Shown here in pieces: positions 39,147 through 48,606 of a stretch of 64,000 nucleotides of DNA. A program made the translations under genes and the position numbers. Where the stretch lies: positions 1-64,000 of the forward strand of contig NZ_JAKREU010000014.1 of NCBI RefSeq assembly GCF_022664435.1, read 5' to 3'. The stretch comes from Sphingomonas panni (GTDB lineage Bacteria > Pseudomonadota > Alphaproteobacteria > Sphingomonadales > Sphingomonadaceae). The notes below the pieces were generated by a model that was given only the letters and a program-made list of their open reading frames with translations, searched no databases and was not told the DNA's origin. Numbering within the stretch: the first letter of the stretch is position 1; each line of letters begins with the position of its first letter.

Positions 39147-40378
39147 TGCGCCTCGCTCCATCGGCGGTTCGTCCGATGCATCAATATCAGATTGGTCGTG
39201 AAAGGGATCATGTAGATTCCGATGACCGTCGCCCAGGCGGCACCGATCGCGCCGAACCGGGGGATGAGAAACAGGTTCAGCAGGCAGTTGCCGACCCCGG
39301 TCGCCAGGGTCAGGAAGGACGACGCCAGGAATCGCCCCTGCACGATCCACTGCAGCCCCATCATCGTATTCAGCGTGGCGGCGATCGATCCCAGGCAGAA
39401 TATCTGCAGAATGGGGCCGGACTGGCTAAAGGCGGGCGTCGCGACCAGCGGGACGATCCAGTTGGCCAGTAGCGCCACGACGATGGCGACCAGTCCCATC
39501 AGCCCCATGATGATCCCGATCATGCGCCTATGTTCCCGCCAGAAGGCGGGTGGTTCGAGCACGGTCAGGCGACCGTTCAGCACCAGCAGCGCGGCTTGCG
39601 GTACGATGAGCAGCGCCATGAAGATCTGGCTGGCGAACTGGAAGATACCGGCTTCGGCGGCACCGCGGAAATATTGAATCATCAGGATGTCGGCACTGCT
39701 GAACAGTAGGACGCCGATCGCGTTGAGGTGCAGCTTCGCACCATTGGAGACGAGCCGGCCGATCGCCGGAAGCGAGGTGCGGACATTGCCCGCCCGTCGC
39801 AGGAGAATGCCCATCCCCGCCATGGCGACGATCGCCTGCCCGACCAGGGTCGCGACCAGAAAGCCGTGAATGCCCCAACCAAAGGCAAGGATGGTCGCCG
39901 CCAGCAGGATCAGCGTGACCGAACGGCCCACCAGCTGGTTGATATTGTAGACCTTCAACCGCCCGACCATGGTCAGCAGCGCACTGTTATACTGCTCCCA
40001 GATCAAGAAGGGGAGGCCGGCGAAGGCAAGTAGCGCAAGGGTGAAGTCGGCTGTGCCGAAGATCGTTTCGCCATCGAGCAGCCATAACAGCGCGACGACG
40101 ATCCAGCCCAGGCCGGTCGCCGCCAGAGTCATGACCAGCAATGCGCCGACCGCTTCGCCCAGCCAGGTCAGGTCGCGATCTACGCTGGCACGATGCAGGC
40201 AGGCCTGACCAAGGCTGAGATAGCCGACCGATGCGAACAGATTGGCCCAAGTCACCAGAACCACTGCGGCACCGCGTCCTTCGGGACCCAGCCACCGCGC
40301 AGTCAGGACCAGCGCGATCATCGACACCGCGACGGAATAGACGCGTGCGCCACTCGTTACGAAAACGGCTTTTAACAC
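39143..40378 (-). CDS. wzx: Polysaccharide flippase (Wzx-like)
   Basis: A 411-residue polytopic membrane protein with about 12 TM helices and no signal peptide. It resembles the MATE/Wzx-type translocases: VFVTSGARVYSVAVSMIALV at TM1, LGPEGRGAAVVLVTWANLF and LNLFLIPRFGAIGAAWATVI near the C-terminus. It would flip the undecaprenyl-diphosphate-linked repeat unit to the periplasm. A Wzy-like EpsG polymerase is encoded at 43692. Sequence divergence makes precise sub-family assignment unsure. Confidence 0.85.
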   Translation of the reverse strand: MLKAVFVTSGARVYSVAVSMIALVLTARWLGPEGRGAAVVLVTWANLFASVGYLSLGQACLHRASVDRDLTWLGEAVGALLVMTLAATGLGWIVVALLWLLDGETIFGTADFTLALLAFAGLPFLIWEQYNSALLTMVGRLKVYNINQLVGRSVTLILLAATILAFGWGIHGFLVATLVGQAIVAMAGMGILLRRAGNVRTSLPAIGRLVSNGAKLHLNAIGVLLFSSADILMIQYFRGAAEAGIFQFASQIFMALLIVPQAALLVLNGRLTVLEPPAFWREHRRMIGIIMGLMGLVAIVVALLANWIVPLVATPAFSQSGPILQIFCLGSIAATLNTMMGLQWIVQGRFLASSFLTLATGVGNCLLNLFLIPRFGAIGAAWATVIGIYMIPFTTNLILMHRTNRRWSEAQ

Positions 40379-40399
40379 GACGTCATCCGTATCGACGCG

Positions 40400-41272
40400 T
40401 TAGCGTCGATCCTCGATCAGGCGCAGCAGATATTGTCCGTAGCCGGTCTTGCCCAGCGCTTCGCCAGACCGGCGTACCGCATCATGGTCCAGCCACCCGG
40501 CGCGGAAGGCGATTTCCTCGAGACAGGCGATCTTGAAGCCCTGTCGTTTTTCGACCGTCTGCACGAAATGCGACGCTTCGATCAGGCTGTCATGGGTGCC
40601 GGTATCCAGCCAGGCAAAGCCACGGCCGAGAATCTCGACGTACAGGTCGCCACGTTCCAGATAGACTTGGTTGACCGTGGTGATCTCCAGTTCACCCCGC
40701 GCGGACGGCTTGATCGACCGCGCGACGTCGACGACGTCGCCATCGTAGAAGTACAGGCCGGTGACGGCCCAGTTGGATTGCGGCGCGGCAGGCTTTTCCT
40801 CGATCGACCGCGCACGCATGTCCTGGTCGAACGCAACGACCCCGAAGCGTTCGGGATCATGTACTTCATAGGCAAAGACGGTGGCGCCGCTGGGCCGTGC
40901 CGCCGCACTGACCAGCTTGGGCGTGAAGCCCTGGCCGAAGAACATATTGTCCCCCAGCACTAGCGCGACCGGTTCGCCCGCCAGGAACGGCTCGGCGATC
41001 AGGAATGCTTCGGCGATACCGTTGGGCTTGTCCTGGGTCGCGAAGCTCAGCGACAGCCCATATTGCGACCCGTCTCCCAGCAGCCGCTGAAAGGACGGGG
41101 CATCCTCCGGCGTGGTGATGACCAGGATTTCGCGGATCCCCGCCAGCATCAGCACGGACAAGGGATAATAGATCATCGGCTTGTCGTAGATCGGCAGCAA
41201 CTGCTTCGATTGCGCAAGCGTGATGGGGTGGAGGCGGCTGCCGGTCCCGCCGGCCAGGACGATGCCCTTCAT
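40400..41272 (-). CDS. rmlA: Glucose-1-phosphate thymidylyltransferase
   Basis: A 290-residue nucleotidyltransferase, typical length for RmlA. Motifs: VLAGGTGSRLHPITLAQSKQ, LLPIYDKPMIYYPLSVLML, LVLGDNMFFGQG, and SIEEKPAAPQSNWAVTGLYF. It makes dTDP-glucose from Glc-1-P and dTTP. Start by ATGA overlap with rmlB. Rml C and D are absent, so the product goes into the 3-amino-sugar branch and not to rhamnose, unless these are encoded elsewhere. Confidence 0.95.
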   Translation of the reverse strand: MKGIVLAGGTGSRLHPITLAQSKQLLPIYDKPMIYYPLSVLMLAGIREILVITTPEDAPSFQRLLGDGSQYGLSLSFATQDKPNGIAEAFLIAEPFLAGEPVALVLGDNMFFGQGFTPKLVSAAARPSGATVFAYEVHDPERFGVVAFDQDMRARSIEEKPAAPQSNWAVTGLYFYDGDVVDVARSIKPSARGELEITTVNQVYLERGDLYVEILGRGFAWLDTGTHDSLIEASHFVQTVEKRQGFKIACLEEIAFRAGWLDHDAVRRSGEALGKTGYGQYLLRLIEDRR

Positions 41273-42342
41273 TGTGCGGCTCCCGCGGCGAACGTGCCGA
41301 GGCGCTGGCCGTCGTAACCGCCATCCTTGACCCGTCGGCACCAGTCGAGATTGTCGAGATACCAGCGGACCGTTTCCCGCAGCCCTTGTTCGAAGGTGCG
41401 GGCCGGCGTCCAATGCAACTCGGCGGCAAGCTTGCGATCGTCGATCGCGTAACGACGGTCGTGCCCCGGACGATCGGTCACATGCACGATCAGATCGGTA
41501 TAATGAGCCACGCCCGCCGGCTTGTCGGGATGTTCGTCCTCGAGGATCCGGCACAGGCTGTGGACGACGTCGATGTTCCGGCGCTCGCTGCGCCCGCCGA
41601 CATTGTACGTCTCGCCCGGAACGCCGTTTTCCAGCACGGTGATGAGGGCATCGGCATGGTCGTCGACGTGCAGCCAGTCGCGGACCTGGCCGCCATCGCC
41701 ATAAACCGGCAGCGACTTTCCGGAGATCGCGTTCAGGATGATCAGCGGAATGAGCTTTTCCGGGAATTGCCGCGGGCCATAATTGTTCGAACAGTTCGTA
41801 ACCAGCGCCGGCAGCCCATAAGTGCGCTGCCATGCGCGCACGAAATGGTCCGATGCTGCCTTGGAAGCGGAATAAGGGCTGCTCGGATGATAGGGCGTGG
41901 TTTCGGTGAACGCCGGATCGTCGACGTCCAGATCGCCATATACCTCATCGGTCGAGATGTGATGGAACCGGAAGCGGCTCGCGCGATCGGCGGGCAACTG
42001 TCGCCAATGCGACAGGGCCGCCTGCAACAGCGTGAAGGTACCGACGACGTTGGTCTGCAGGAAGTCGCCCGGACCATCGATCGACCGGTCGACATGCGAT
42101 TCCGCCGCAAGATGCATGATGGCATCGATATCGTGATCCGACAGAATATTGCGGACTGTTTCGAGGTCGCAGATATCGGCCTGGATAAAATGATATCGCG
42201 GATGATCGATCGCGCCGACCGCCGGATCGGCAGCATAGGTCAGCTTGTCGATGTTGACGACATGGTGATCGCTGGCGTTCAATAGGCGTTGTACGAGGTT
42301 GGAGCCGATAAAGCCGGCCCCGCCGGTAACCAAAATACGCAT
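41269..42342 (-). CDS. rmlB: dTDP-glucose 4,6-dehydratase
   Basis: A 357-residue extended SDR enzyme: GGAGFIGSNLVQRLL binds NAD, ISTDEVYGDL carries the catalytic Thr-Asp-Glu, and YSASKAASDHFVRAW carries the Tyr-xxx-Lys pair. It produces dTDP-4-keto-6-deoxyglucose, the branch point to the Fdt pathway. The start at 42342 lies 123 bp from the preceding GT gene. It opens the rmlB-rmlA run. Confidence 0.95.
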   Translation of the reverse strand: MRILVTGGAGFIGSNLVQRLLNASDHHVVNIDKLTYAADPAVGAIDHPRYHFIQADICDLETVRNILSDHDIDAIMHLAAESHVDRSIDGPGDFLQTNVVGTFTLLQAALSHWRQLPADRASRFRFHHISTDEVYGDLDVDDPAFTETTPYHPSSPYSASKAASDHFVRAWQRTYGLPALVTNCSNNYGPRQFPEKLIPLIILNAISGKSLPVYGDGGQVRDWLHVDDHADALITVLENGVPGETYNVGGRSERRNIDVVHSLCRILEDEHPDKPAGVAHYTDLIVHVTDRPGHDRRYAIDDRKLAAELHWTPARTFEQGLRETVRWYLDNLDWCRRVKDGGYDGQRLGTFAAGAAQ

Positions 42343-42465
42343 TCGCCCTCCGCAGACGTTCGAAACGTCAGTTCCCGACCGTGTCGCCCTAGTCAGTCGA
42401 GGGAACGACCGCAACCCCTTCGCAGTCGCGGCCTTTCCGGGACAGGGTAATATGCAGTGGTGCGA

Positions 42466-43590
42466 TCATTTCGTACGGATGACGTGTGACAATCTTTCGA
42501 GATAGGCGTCGATCACGATCTTTTCGTCGAAGTCGCGCTCTGCTTTCCTGCGACTTTTCTGTCCCATGACGCTACGTTCCTCGGCGCTTAGCGCAAGGTA
42601 GCGTGTCATTGCCTCGACCAGCGAGGCGCTGTCGCGCGGTTGGCAGATATAGCCGTTCACGCCATTTTCCACGACATCGCGGCATCCGGGCATGTCGGTC
42701 GTGACGATCGGCTTGCCCATGGCGGCTGCTTCGAGCAGCGATCGCGGCGTACCTTCAGGATAATAGCTCGGCAGAACGACGCAATCGGCGGTGGTGAGGG
42801 CGGGGCGGACGTCGCTTACGGCGTTCAGTAGTTCAATCTGGCCCTCGGACCGCCACCGTTCCAGCGTGTCCGCGTCGACGCCGCCGGGGGAATAGTCGCG
42901 GATGCCGAGAATCTGGCAGACCACGGAGGTGCCATGAACCCGGCGCAATTCCTGTGCGGCAGCTACGAATTCGGCGACCCCCTTTGCCCAAAGCAGTCGC
43001 GTCACTAGAAGAAATACCGTCCGGCCATCGGACACCCGTTCCTGCGGCGCGAAGCGCGTCAGGTCCACGCCTGAACCCGGTAACAGCCGGGCACATCCCG
43101 GATCGACGATCCTTTCCGACAAGAAGCGTTGCCGGTCGTCCGGGTTCTGAAAGAAGACGCAGTCCGCCCCCCGCAACCCTGTCGAATACAGGCGACGGAC
43201 CAGATGGTTGAGCATCCCCCGGTGCAGGAACGCGGTGCCCAGACCGGCGATATTGGCGATCCGCGGAATGTTCAGCAGGCGACATGCAAGGCCGCCATAG
43301 ACGTTCGGCTTGATCGTAAAGCCGAGATAAGCCTGCGGCCGGACCCGCCGCAGGATGCGCAGATAGGATAGCAGCAGTCGTGCGTCCTCAGCCGGCGACA
43401 TGCCGCGACCGTTCATCGTGATCGGTTCGAATTCGACGCCTAGCGCTGCGAGTTCGCTCTCGCGGCCATCGGGGGGCGCGAGAGCCACTACCCGGTATCC
43501 GCCCGCGACTAGACCTTGTAGCAGCGACCTGCGGAAATTGACGAGGTTCCATGCGGCATTCACGGAAATGACGATGGTTGGTCTGGTCAT
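42466..43590 (-). CDS. Family 4 glycosyltransferase
   Basis: A 374-residue GT-B enzyme. The N-terminal domain starts TIVISVNAAWNLVNFRRSLL with the acceptor side; the C-terminal domain has LLVTRLLWAKGVAEFVAAAQ and SYYPEGTPRSLLEAAAMGKP (the EX7E-like motif) for sugar-nucleotide binding. It resembles the WbaZ/PglA group. Start at MTRPTIV; 15 further codons upstream are unsupported. First gene of the leftward block, divergent from the EpsG-like polymerase gene across about 100 bp. Confidence 0.9.
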   Translation of the reverse strand: MTRPTIVISVNAAWNLVNFRRSLLQGLVAGGYRVVALAPPDGRESELAALGVEFEPITMNGRGMSPAEDARLLLSYLRILRRVRPQAYLGFTIKPNVYGGLACRLLNIPRIANIAGLGTAFLHRGMLNHLVRRLYSTGLRGADCVFFQNPDDRQRFLSERIVDPGCARLLPGSGVDLTRFAPQERVSDGRTVFLLVTRLLWAKGVAEFVAAAQELRRVHGTSVVCQILGIRDYSPGGVDADTLERWRSEGQIELLNAVSDVRPALTTADCVVLPSYYPEGTPRSLLEAAAMGKPIVTTDMPGCRDVVENGVNGYICQPRDSASLVEAMTRYLALSAEERSVMGQKSRRKAERDFDEKIVIDAYLERLSHVIRTK

Positions 43591-43691
43591 GGGCGGCTTA
43601 AGCACGTCAAGGTGCCGGGCTGTCAAGCTTGCCACTCCCCTGACCTGACGGTATTCGCACGATCACCGCAAGGTTTGCGGATGGAGGTTTC

Positions 43692-44744
43692 TTGTTTCCC
43701 TACTGGCTTATATTTTCGATTTTTGCCGTAGGAAGCATCGGCAAATTAAGAAGGAACGCGACTGCGCTGCCGCCGTTGTTCCTGGTTGCCATGGTATTCT
43801 TGGTGATGTTCATCGGGCTTCGGTACGAAGTAGGCGGTGACTGGAAGCCATATCTGTTAATGTACGACATGGTCCGTGATGCGGACTGGTCGGATGTACT
43901 TGCTCAGAACGATCCAGCCTACATGCTGCTGAATCGTTTCAGCGGCACGTTCAATGGCGAGATGTGGCCGGTAAACCTGGTTTGTGGTGCGTTGTTTTGC
44001 TGGGGACTGGCAAAGTTCGCCAACGATCAGCCCAATCCATGGCTGGCAGTGCTGATCGCGATACCGTATATGGTGATCGTGGTCGCGATGGGATATACGC
44101 GACAAGGCGTGGCGATCGGTCTGATGCTGGCAGCGATCCCGGCATTCCAGCGCGGCAGATACGTCACCTTCTTCTTCTACATCATCTTCGCAGCGATGTT
44201 TCACAAGACGGTGGTCGCGGCGATTCCCCTGATCGCCTTGTCCACAGTGCGGCATCGGTTCCTGATCTGGGCGACCGCCGGCGCCATGGGCAGCGCCATC
44301 TTCCTCGTGTTCATCAGCACCTTCTTGGATGCGATGGTCGACAACTACGTCAACCATGAGATGAATTCGGACGGTGCCGGCATCCGCGTCGCCATGATCG
44401 CCATTCCCGCATTCATCTACATGCTGGCGCAGAACCGGTTCGTCATCAACGAACAGGAACGGGTGTTGTGGCGCAATTTTGCGATTGCTTCTCTGCTGAT
44501 GGTGGTGGGTCTAGCCGTGAGTTCGTCGTCGACGATCATCGACCGCGTTTCGCTGTACCTGATGCCGCTGCAGATCGTGGTATTGTCCCGGCTGCCCCTG
44601 GCATTTCCGCGGAACGGCAGGCAGAACGGCCTCCTGATAGGTACGGTCATCGTCTATTCGGCGTTCATTCAGTTCGTATGGCTCAATTTCGCGTCCCACG
44701 CGGAATATTGGGTTCCGTACTACACCTATTTCACCAAGAACTGA
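43692..44744 (+). CDS. EpsG-family polysaccharide polymerase (Wzy-like)
   Basis: A 350-residue polytopic protein with about 10 TM helices and few charged residues. The N-terminal MFPYWLIFSIFAVGSIGK, the loop with FIGLRYEVGGDWKPYLLMYD and the segment YTRQGVAIGLMLAAIPAFQR are typical of EpsG/Wzy polymerases. The start is TTG with GGAGG five bases upstream; an ATG at 43681 is in another frame. GC content is visibly lower than in the flanking genes. It would polymerise the flipped repeat unit in the periplasm. Confidence 0.82.
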   Translation: MFPYWLIFSIFAVGSIGKLRRNATALPPLFLVAMVFLVMFIGLRYEVGGDWKPYLLMYDMVRDADWSDVLAQNDPAYMLLNRFSGTFNGEMWPVNLVCGALFCWGLAKFANDQPNPWLAVLIAIPYMVIVVAMGYTRQGVAIGLMLAAIPAFQRGRYVTFFFYIIFAAMFHKTVVAAIPLIALSTVRHRFLIWATAGAMGSAIFLVFISTFLDAMVDNYVNHEMNSDGAGIRVAMIAIPAFIYMLAQNRFVINEQERVLWRNFAIASLLMVVGLAVSSSSTIIDRVSLYLMPLQIVVLSRLPLAFPRNGRQNGLLIGTVIVYSAFIQFVWLNFASHAEYWVPYYTYFTKN

Positions 44745-44795
44745 TGCGCGGCTGCACGGAGTTGCCAGTTGGTACCGAAACGATCAACTGCTGAT

Positions 44796-46235
44796 ATGGG
44801 ATCGGCGACCCGTCGGGGCGCCGGAGTGTCCCGCCGCGAAACATTGGCCATGTTGGCGGCGGTGGGCGTTTCGAGCGCATGTCATGCCCAGTCGCCGGGC
44901 GATGCGCCGATTTTCCGTCCCGAGGAATATGGTGCACGCGGCGATGGGCGGACGAACGATACCGCCGCGTTCGCGGCCTTGTCGGCAGCGCTCAATCGCG
45001 TCGGCGGGGGAACGGTCGTGCTGCGCAAGACGGTGTATGTCGTCGGCGCCCAGCGGCACGATCCCGGCAACGATGGCTATCTCTTGGCTCCTCAACCGAT
45101 TCTGGCATTCGTCGGATGTCCCGATGACGTGGTGATCGAAGGAAATGGCGCGACGCTGCGCAGTGCATCCGGGTTGCGGTACGGGGTGTTCGATCCCGAC
45201 ACGCGTCGGTCGTTCAACCCGAAGCTTCCCTTCTACGAGCGCAAGTCCCGGGCCGCGCCCTATGAAGCGATGGTGCGAGCCGAGCGATGCCGGGGCCGTG
45301 TGGTGATCCGCGATCTGGTACTCGACGGCAATGTCGACACCATGATCCTGGGCGGACGCTGGGGCGACACCGGATGGCAGATCGCGGGAAGTGGGATCGT
45401 CTTGCAGAACAACGCCGGTGCCGAAATCATCGACAATGTCGTGTGCCGCAATCATCCGCTCGACGGGATCATGATCGACGGGGTGCCCTACACCCCCGAT
45501 GTCGTCCGCCGGCTGCGCAACGTCGTCATGGACCGTAATGGTCGCCAGGGATGCAGCATCGTTGGCGGTGGCGGCTATGTGTTCGAGAACTGCCAATTTT
45601 CCCGCACCGGACGCGGTCCGCTCGGCAGCGCGCCCGGTGCGGGCGTGGATATCGAGCCCGAGAACGAAAGCCGGGTACGAAATCTCCGGTTCACGGGATG
45701 CCGGTTCAGCGACAATGCCGGTCCGGGTCTGTTGACCGGCGGACAAGGCAGCAGCGACGTGACCTGTGTCGGGTCGGTGTTCATCGGAACGACGGCATGG
45801 GCCGCGTGGCCCAACGCCCCCAGGTACCGGTTCCAGGATTGCATCTTCATCGGCGCGACCAGCAACTGCTACGGTGATCGCAAGCCCGCCGACGCTACCC
45901 TGTTCGAGGGGTGTACGTTCACCGACGTGCCGCCGGCGGACGGGCCGACGCGCATCTTCCTGGGCGATCCCGCCGGCGGCCCGATCGTCGATGTTTCCAG
46001 CGCGCCCAATGTACGCTTCTCGACATGTACCTTTACCCTGCGCGGATCGGGGCGGCTGCCGTGGAGTACCGCTGCCATCTATGATTCCTGCACGATGGAA
46101 CAGCGATCCGCCACGACCGCCTATCCCCGGGGCAGATGGTCGGGCCGGTCCGTCGTGCGCGGCAAAGTGGACATCGGTGGATCAACCATCGCCGGTAGCC
46201 TTGTCGTCAACGGCACGACGATTTCCCGAACGTAA
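44796..46235 (+). CDS. Tat-exported right-handed beta-helix protein, possible polysaccharide lyase/hydrolase
   Basis: A 479-residue protein with a twin-arginine signal (SRRETLAMLAAVGVSSACHA). It continues FRPEEYGARGDGRTNDTAAF, the start of pectate-lyase-like (Pfam Pectate_lyase_3 type) beta-helix proteins, with the repeated strands of the helix following (IVLQNNAGAEIIDNVV, VFENCQFSRTG, RNLRFTGCRFSDNAGPG). Many Cys residues stack in the helix (fifteen or so). It would act on the polymer in the periplasm or outside. An earlier TTG start at 44769 with a GGAG box is possible. Confidence 0.82.
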   Translation: MGSATRRGAGVSRRETLAMLAAVGVSSACHAQSPGDAPIFRPEEYGARGDGRTNDTAAFAALSAALNRVGGGTVVLRKTVYVVGAQRHDPGNDGYLLAPQPILAFVGCPDDVVIEGNGATLRSASGLRYGVFDPDTRRSFNPKLPFYERKSRAAPYEAMVRAERCRGRVVIRDLVLDGNVDTMILGGRWGDTGWQIAGSGIVLQNNAGAEIIDNVVCRNHPLDGIMIDGVPYTPDVVRRLRNVVMDRNGRQGCSIVGGGGYVFENCQFSRTGRGPLGSAPGAGVDIEPENESRVRNLRFTGCRFSDNAGPGLLTGGQGSSDVTCVGSVFIGTTAWAAWPNAPRYRFQDCIFIGATSNCYGDRKPADATLFEGCTFTDVPPADGPTRIFLGDPAGGPIVDVSSAPNVRFSTCTFTLRGSGRLPWSTAAIYDSCTMEQRSATTAYPRGRWSGRSVVRGKVDIGGSTIAGSLVVNGTTISRT

Positions 46236-46358
46236 CCATATCCCGGATATAATATAAAATCCTTATTTATTAATTTGTTGGAGATAATTCCGCCATTCCA
46301 TGACCAGTGTGTTCAATATCCATGACATCTTCATGGATGTTTGAATGAAGGAACGGAC
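46236..46358 (+). promoter_or_regulatory. AT-rich leader with hairpin before the tailspike-like gene
   Basis: The region is strikingly AT-rich for this replicon, with TATAAT at 46248-46253 and TTATTTATTAATTTGTTGG at 46263-46281. ATCCATGA-CATCT-TCATGGAT (46318-46338) forms a perfect 8-bp stem, ten bases before the Shine-Dalgarno AAGGAA (46348-46353). A local promoter is likely; no good -35 was found. Confidence 0.5.
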
Positions 46359-48431
46359 ATGGTCGGCAATGCTCGCCTGGACTTACTTGCCCCGCAGGAT
46401 GACGAAAGTATCTACCGGATCGTGCTGCGTATTGCCGGGCTGGATATTATCGGTTCTACACTTGCACTGGCATTGTATGAAACGATCGATATCACGGGCG
46501 TTCCTTTGACGGTGTTCACGACCGTCACGGATGCGAATGTCGACGGACTGTACGCGATTTCCATGGGAACACAGTCGGACGCGCCACTGTACGACGTAAG
46601 TGTGCAGTTGCGTGCGGATACGATTGGCGCTCTGGTGCCGCCGGGCACCACCACGCCACGCCTTGGCTATGCTTTGCTGGTCGAGGGAGAAGCAATGGCC
46701 AGCGGTTGGTTGACGCTCGTGGCACCGGGGGTTGAGGCACCGTTCCCTGGCATTTCGATTGTCGTGGGGCCGGACGGCGAAGTGACGATCGCCTATGGCG
46801 ACGGCGACGATCTGGAGCCTTTGGTGGAACGCGCCGAACAGGCGGCCATCGATGCCGCCGCCGCCGCGGCGCGTGCGGTGGCAGCGCGCGATGCCGCCCT
46901 CGCGACCGGACGGCTGTTCGGCTCCGTGGCGGACGGGATCGCCGGATCGGCGGACGGAGCCTATTTCAGTGTCGCAGGCGACGGGCCGGTGGCGCTGGCG
47001 CTGTACCGGCGTGTCGGGGATGATGCCGTCGTGGAGGCGCGGATTGCCGATGTGTCGGCCCTGTCGACCTATGGTCTGATCGCGGCGGTCGCGGCGGATG
47101 TGCCGGAGGATCAGTCGGTTATCCTCAACGCGGCATTGCTCGATCCTGCGGCGACCCGCATCTTGCTGCCCCCCGGCATCGTCTGGGTCGGATATACGGT
47201 CAGGGTTCCAGCGGGAAAATCGCTAGTCCTGCGGTCGGACACGGTCCTGCGCGCCTTGCCGACCTTCGCGATCACGGAAGGGCGCAACCATATCGTTCTG
47301 CTCGAAGGCGACGGCGCCGGCGTGTTTGGCGGCACCGTGGACGCGGCCAAGGTCGGGCTGGGCGGCGCCTCGACGGACCGCATCAATGGCATTACCGTCC
47401 TGAACGGTGCGCGAGACTGTATCCGCGAGGATGTACGGGTCGGGAACTGCACCGGCTATGCGGTCTACGACAGCGGCAACGAGGATTTCTCGGCTCCGCC
47501 CAGCAGCAACAACCGCCGGCTGACGACGTTCAATGCGCAGATTCACCTTGAGGCGCAGGCTGCGGATGGCAGCGTCTACGAAGATTGTACGCAGGAAGAC
47601 GGCGACGGCGACATTCCCTGCCTTTCATGGGTCCATCCCCTGCTGGGTTCGCGCAACATTTCCTATCGTGGCTGCCGCGGTCGCGGCGCCACGCCGGCGG
47701 GGTGGGATGTCGCGGCCAATATCGCGCCGCTCGACACGATAACGGTCGAGGATTGCCATTATGCATTGACGAACGAGGGCGGTGTCGCCCTGGCAGTGCC
47801 TGCCGGCAATCTGCTCGTCAAGGGACTGAGGGTATCGCGTTCGACCTTTTCCGCTCCCGGCGGGATCGGCGCATCGCTGTTCAACGTCGAGGGATCGTTC
47901 GTACAGACCGAGTTCGATGGTGCGACGGCGATGGAAGTCACCGGAGGCGATGTCGAATGCACCGGTTGCACGGCGATCGGACAGCGCCCTGTTGCGGGGT
48001 CCGCGGCGGCGATCGGAGTCAAGACGTCGAACGCCACGGTCCGCTGGAACGGGGGGAGCATCAGCGTATCGGGACCGTCGTCGTCGCGCACGATCCTTGG
48101 CAACGTCCGTCTGTCGGCCATGGTCCGGCTTTCGCCTGTGCCGGTGGCAACGCGGCCCGGTATCGCACAGGAATCGGTCGGGCAGGTCATTCCGCAGGTG
48201 GATGGCCGTAACACATATGCCAATTTGTTTCCGGCAGTGAACGTGACCGACATCGGCAAGGTGCATATCGCCATCGCCGTCCGGCGGCTCCTACCCGGCT
48301 ATGCCGTCGCAGCCATCCCGCAACCGACATGGTCGATGATCGAACCGAACTTCTTCAGAGTCTATTTCGCCGGTATCGCGCTGTCGCCGGCCGAGTATGC
48401 GATCAGCTATCATTTCGTCGAGCGTGGTTGA
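46359..48431 (+). CDS. Tailspike-like beta-helix protein
   Basis: A 690-residue protein with no signal peptide. Residues 1-150 form a strand-rich domain like phage structural proteins. About 155-190 is an Ala-rich helix (LVERAEQAAIDAAAAAARAV), followed by GRLFGSVADGIAGSADGAYF and SVAGDGPVALALYRRVGDDA; this helix-plus-linker is a hallmark of phage tail fibre and tailspike adaptors. The rest is a right-handed beta-helix (repeats near VFGGTVDAAKVGLGG, ITVEDCHYALTN) and a small C-terminal domain. Candidate depolymerase or polymer-binding protein. The start at 46359 has a clear RBS; a TTG at 46341 is less likely. Confidence 0.75.
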   Translation: MVGNARLDLLAPQDDESIYRIVLRIAGLDIIGSTLALALYETIDITGVPLTVFTTVTDANVDGLYAISMGTQSDAPLYDVSVQLRADTIGALVPPGTTTPRLGYALLVEGEAMASGWLTLVAPGVEAPFPGISIVVGPDGEVTIAYGDGDDLEPLVERAEQAAIDAAAAAARAVAARDAALATGRLFGSVADGIAGSADGAYFSVAGDGPVALALYRRVGDDAVVEARIADVSALSTYGLIAAVAADVPEDQSVILNAALLDPAATRILLPPGIVWVGYTVRVPAGKSLVLRSDTVLRALPTFAITEGRNHIVLLEGDGAGVFGGTVDAAKVGLGGASTDRINGITVLNGARDCIREDVRVGNCTGYAVYDSGNEDFSAPPSSNNRRLTTFNAQIHLEAQAADGSVYEDCTQEDGDGDIPCLSWVHPLLGSRNISYRGCRGRGATPAGWDVAANIAPLDTITVEDCHYALTNEGGVALAVPAGNLLVKGLRVSRSTFSAPGGIGASLFNVEGSFVQTEFDGATAMEVTGGDVECTGCTAIGQRPVAGSAAAIGVKTSNATVRWNGGSISVSGPSSSRTILGNVRLSAMVRLSPVPVATRPGIAQESVGQVIPQVDGRNTYANLFPAVNVTDIGKVHIAIAVRRLLPGYAVAAIPQPTWSMIEPNFFRVYFAGIALSPAEYAISYHFVERG

Positions 48432-48489
48432 TCGACGCGGACCCGCACAGCGCGATGACGGATGACCGGCGTCACCTGTGTCAGCTTTC

Positions 48490-48515
48490 GCCGCCATGGC
48501 CTATGCCATGGCGGC
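48490..48515 (+). terminator. Perfect hairpin after the tailspike-like gene
   Basis: GCCGCCATGGC-CTAT-GCCATGGCGGC: 11-bp perfect stem, 4-nt loop, 59 bp after the stop codon. No T-tract. The following sequence to 48606 has no gene; TATAGT at 48561-48566 may belong to a promoter for the sugar transferase. Confidence 0.5.
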
Positions 48516-48606
48516 CAGACAGTTCCGGCGGCGCACGCCGTACAATTACTAACGGGTTGCTATAGTGCTTTCGGCTTTCGGAAGCTAAAGGCGGCTGAAA
48601 GCGGGC

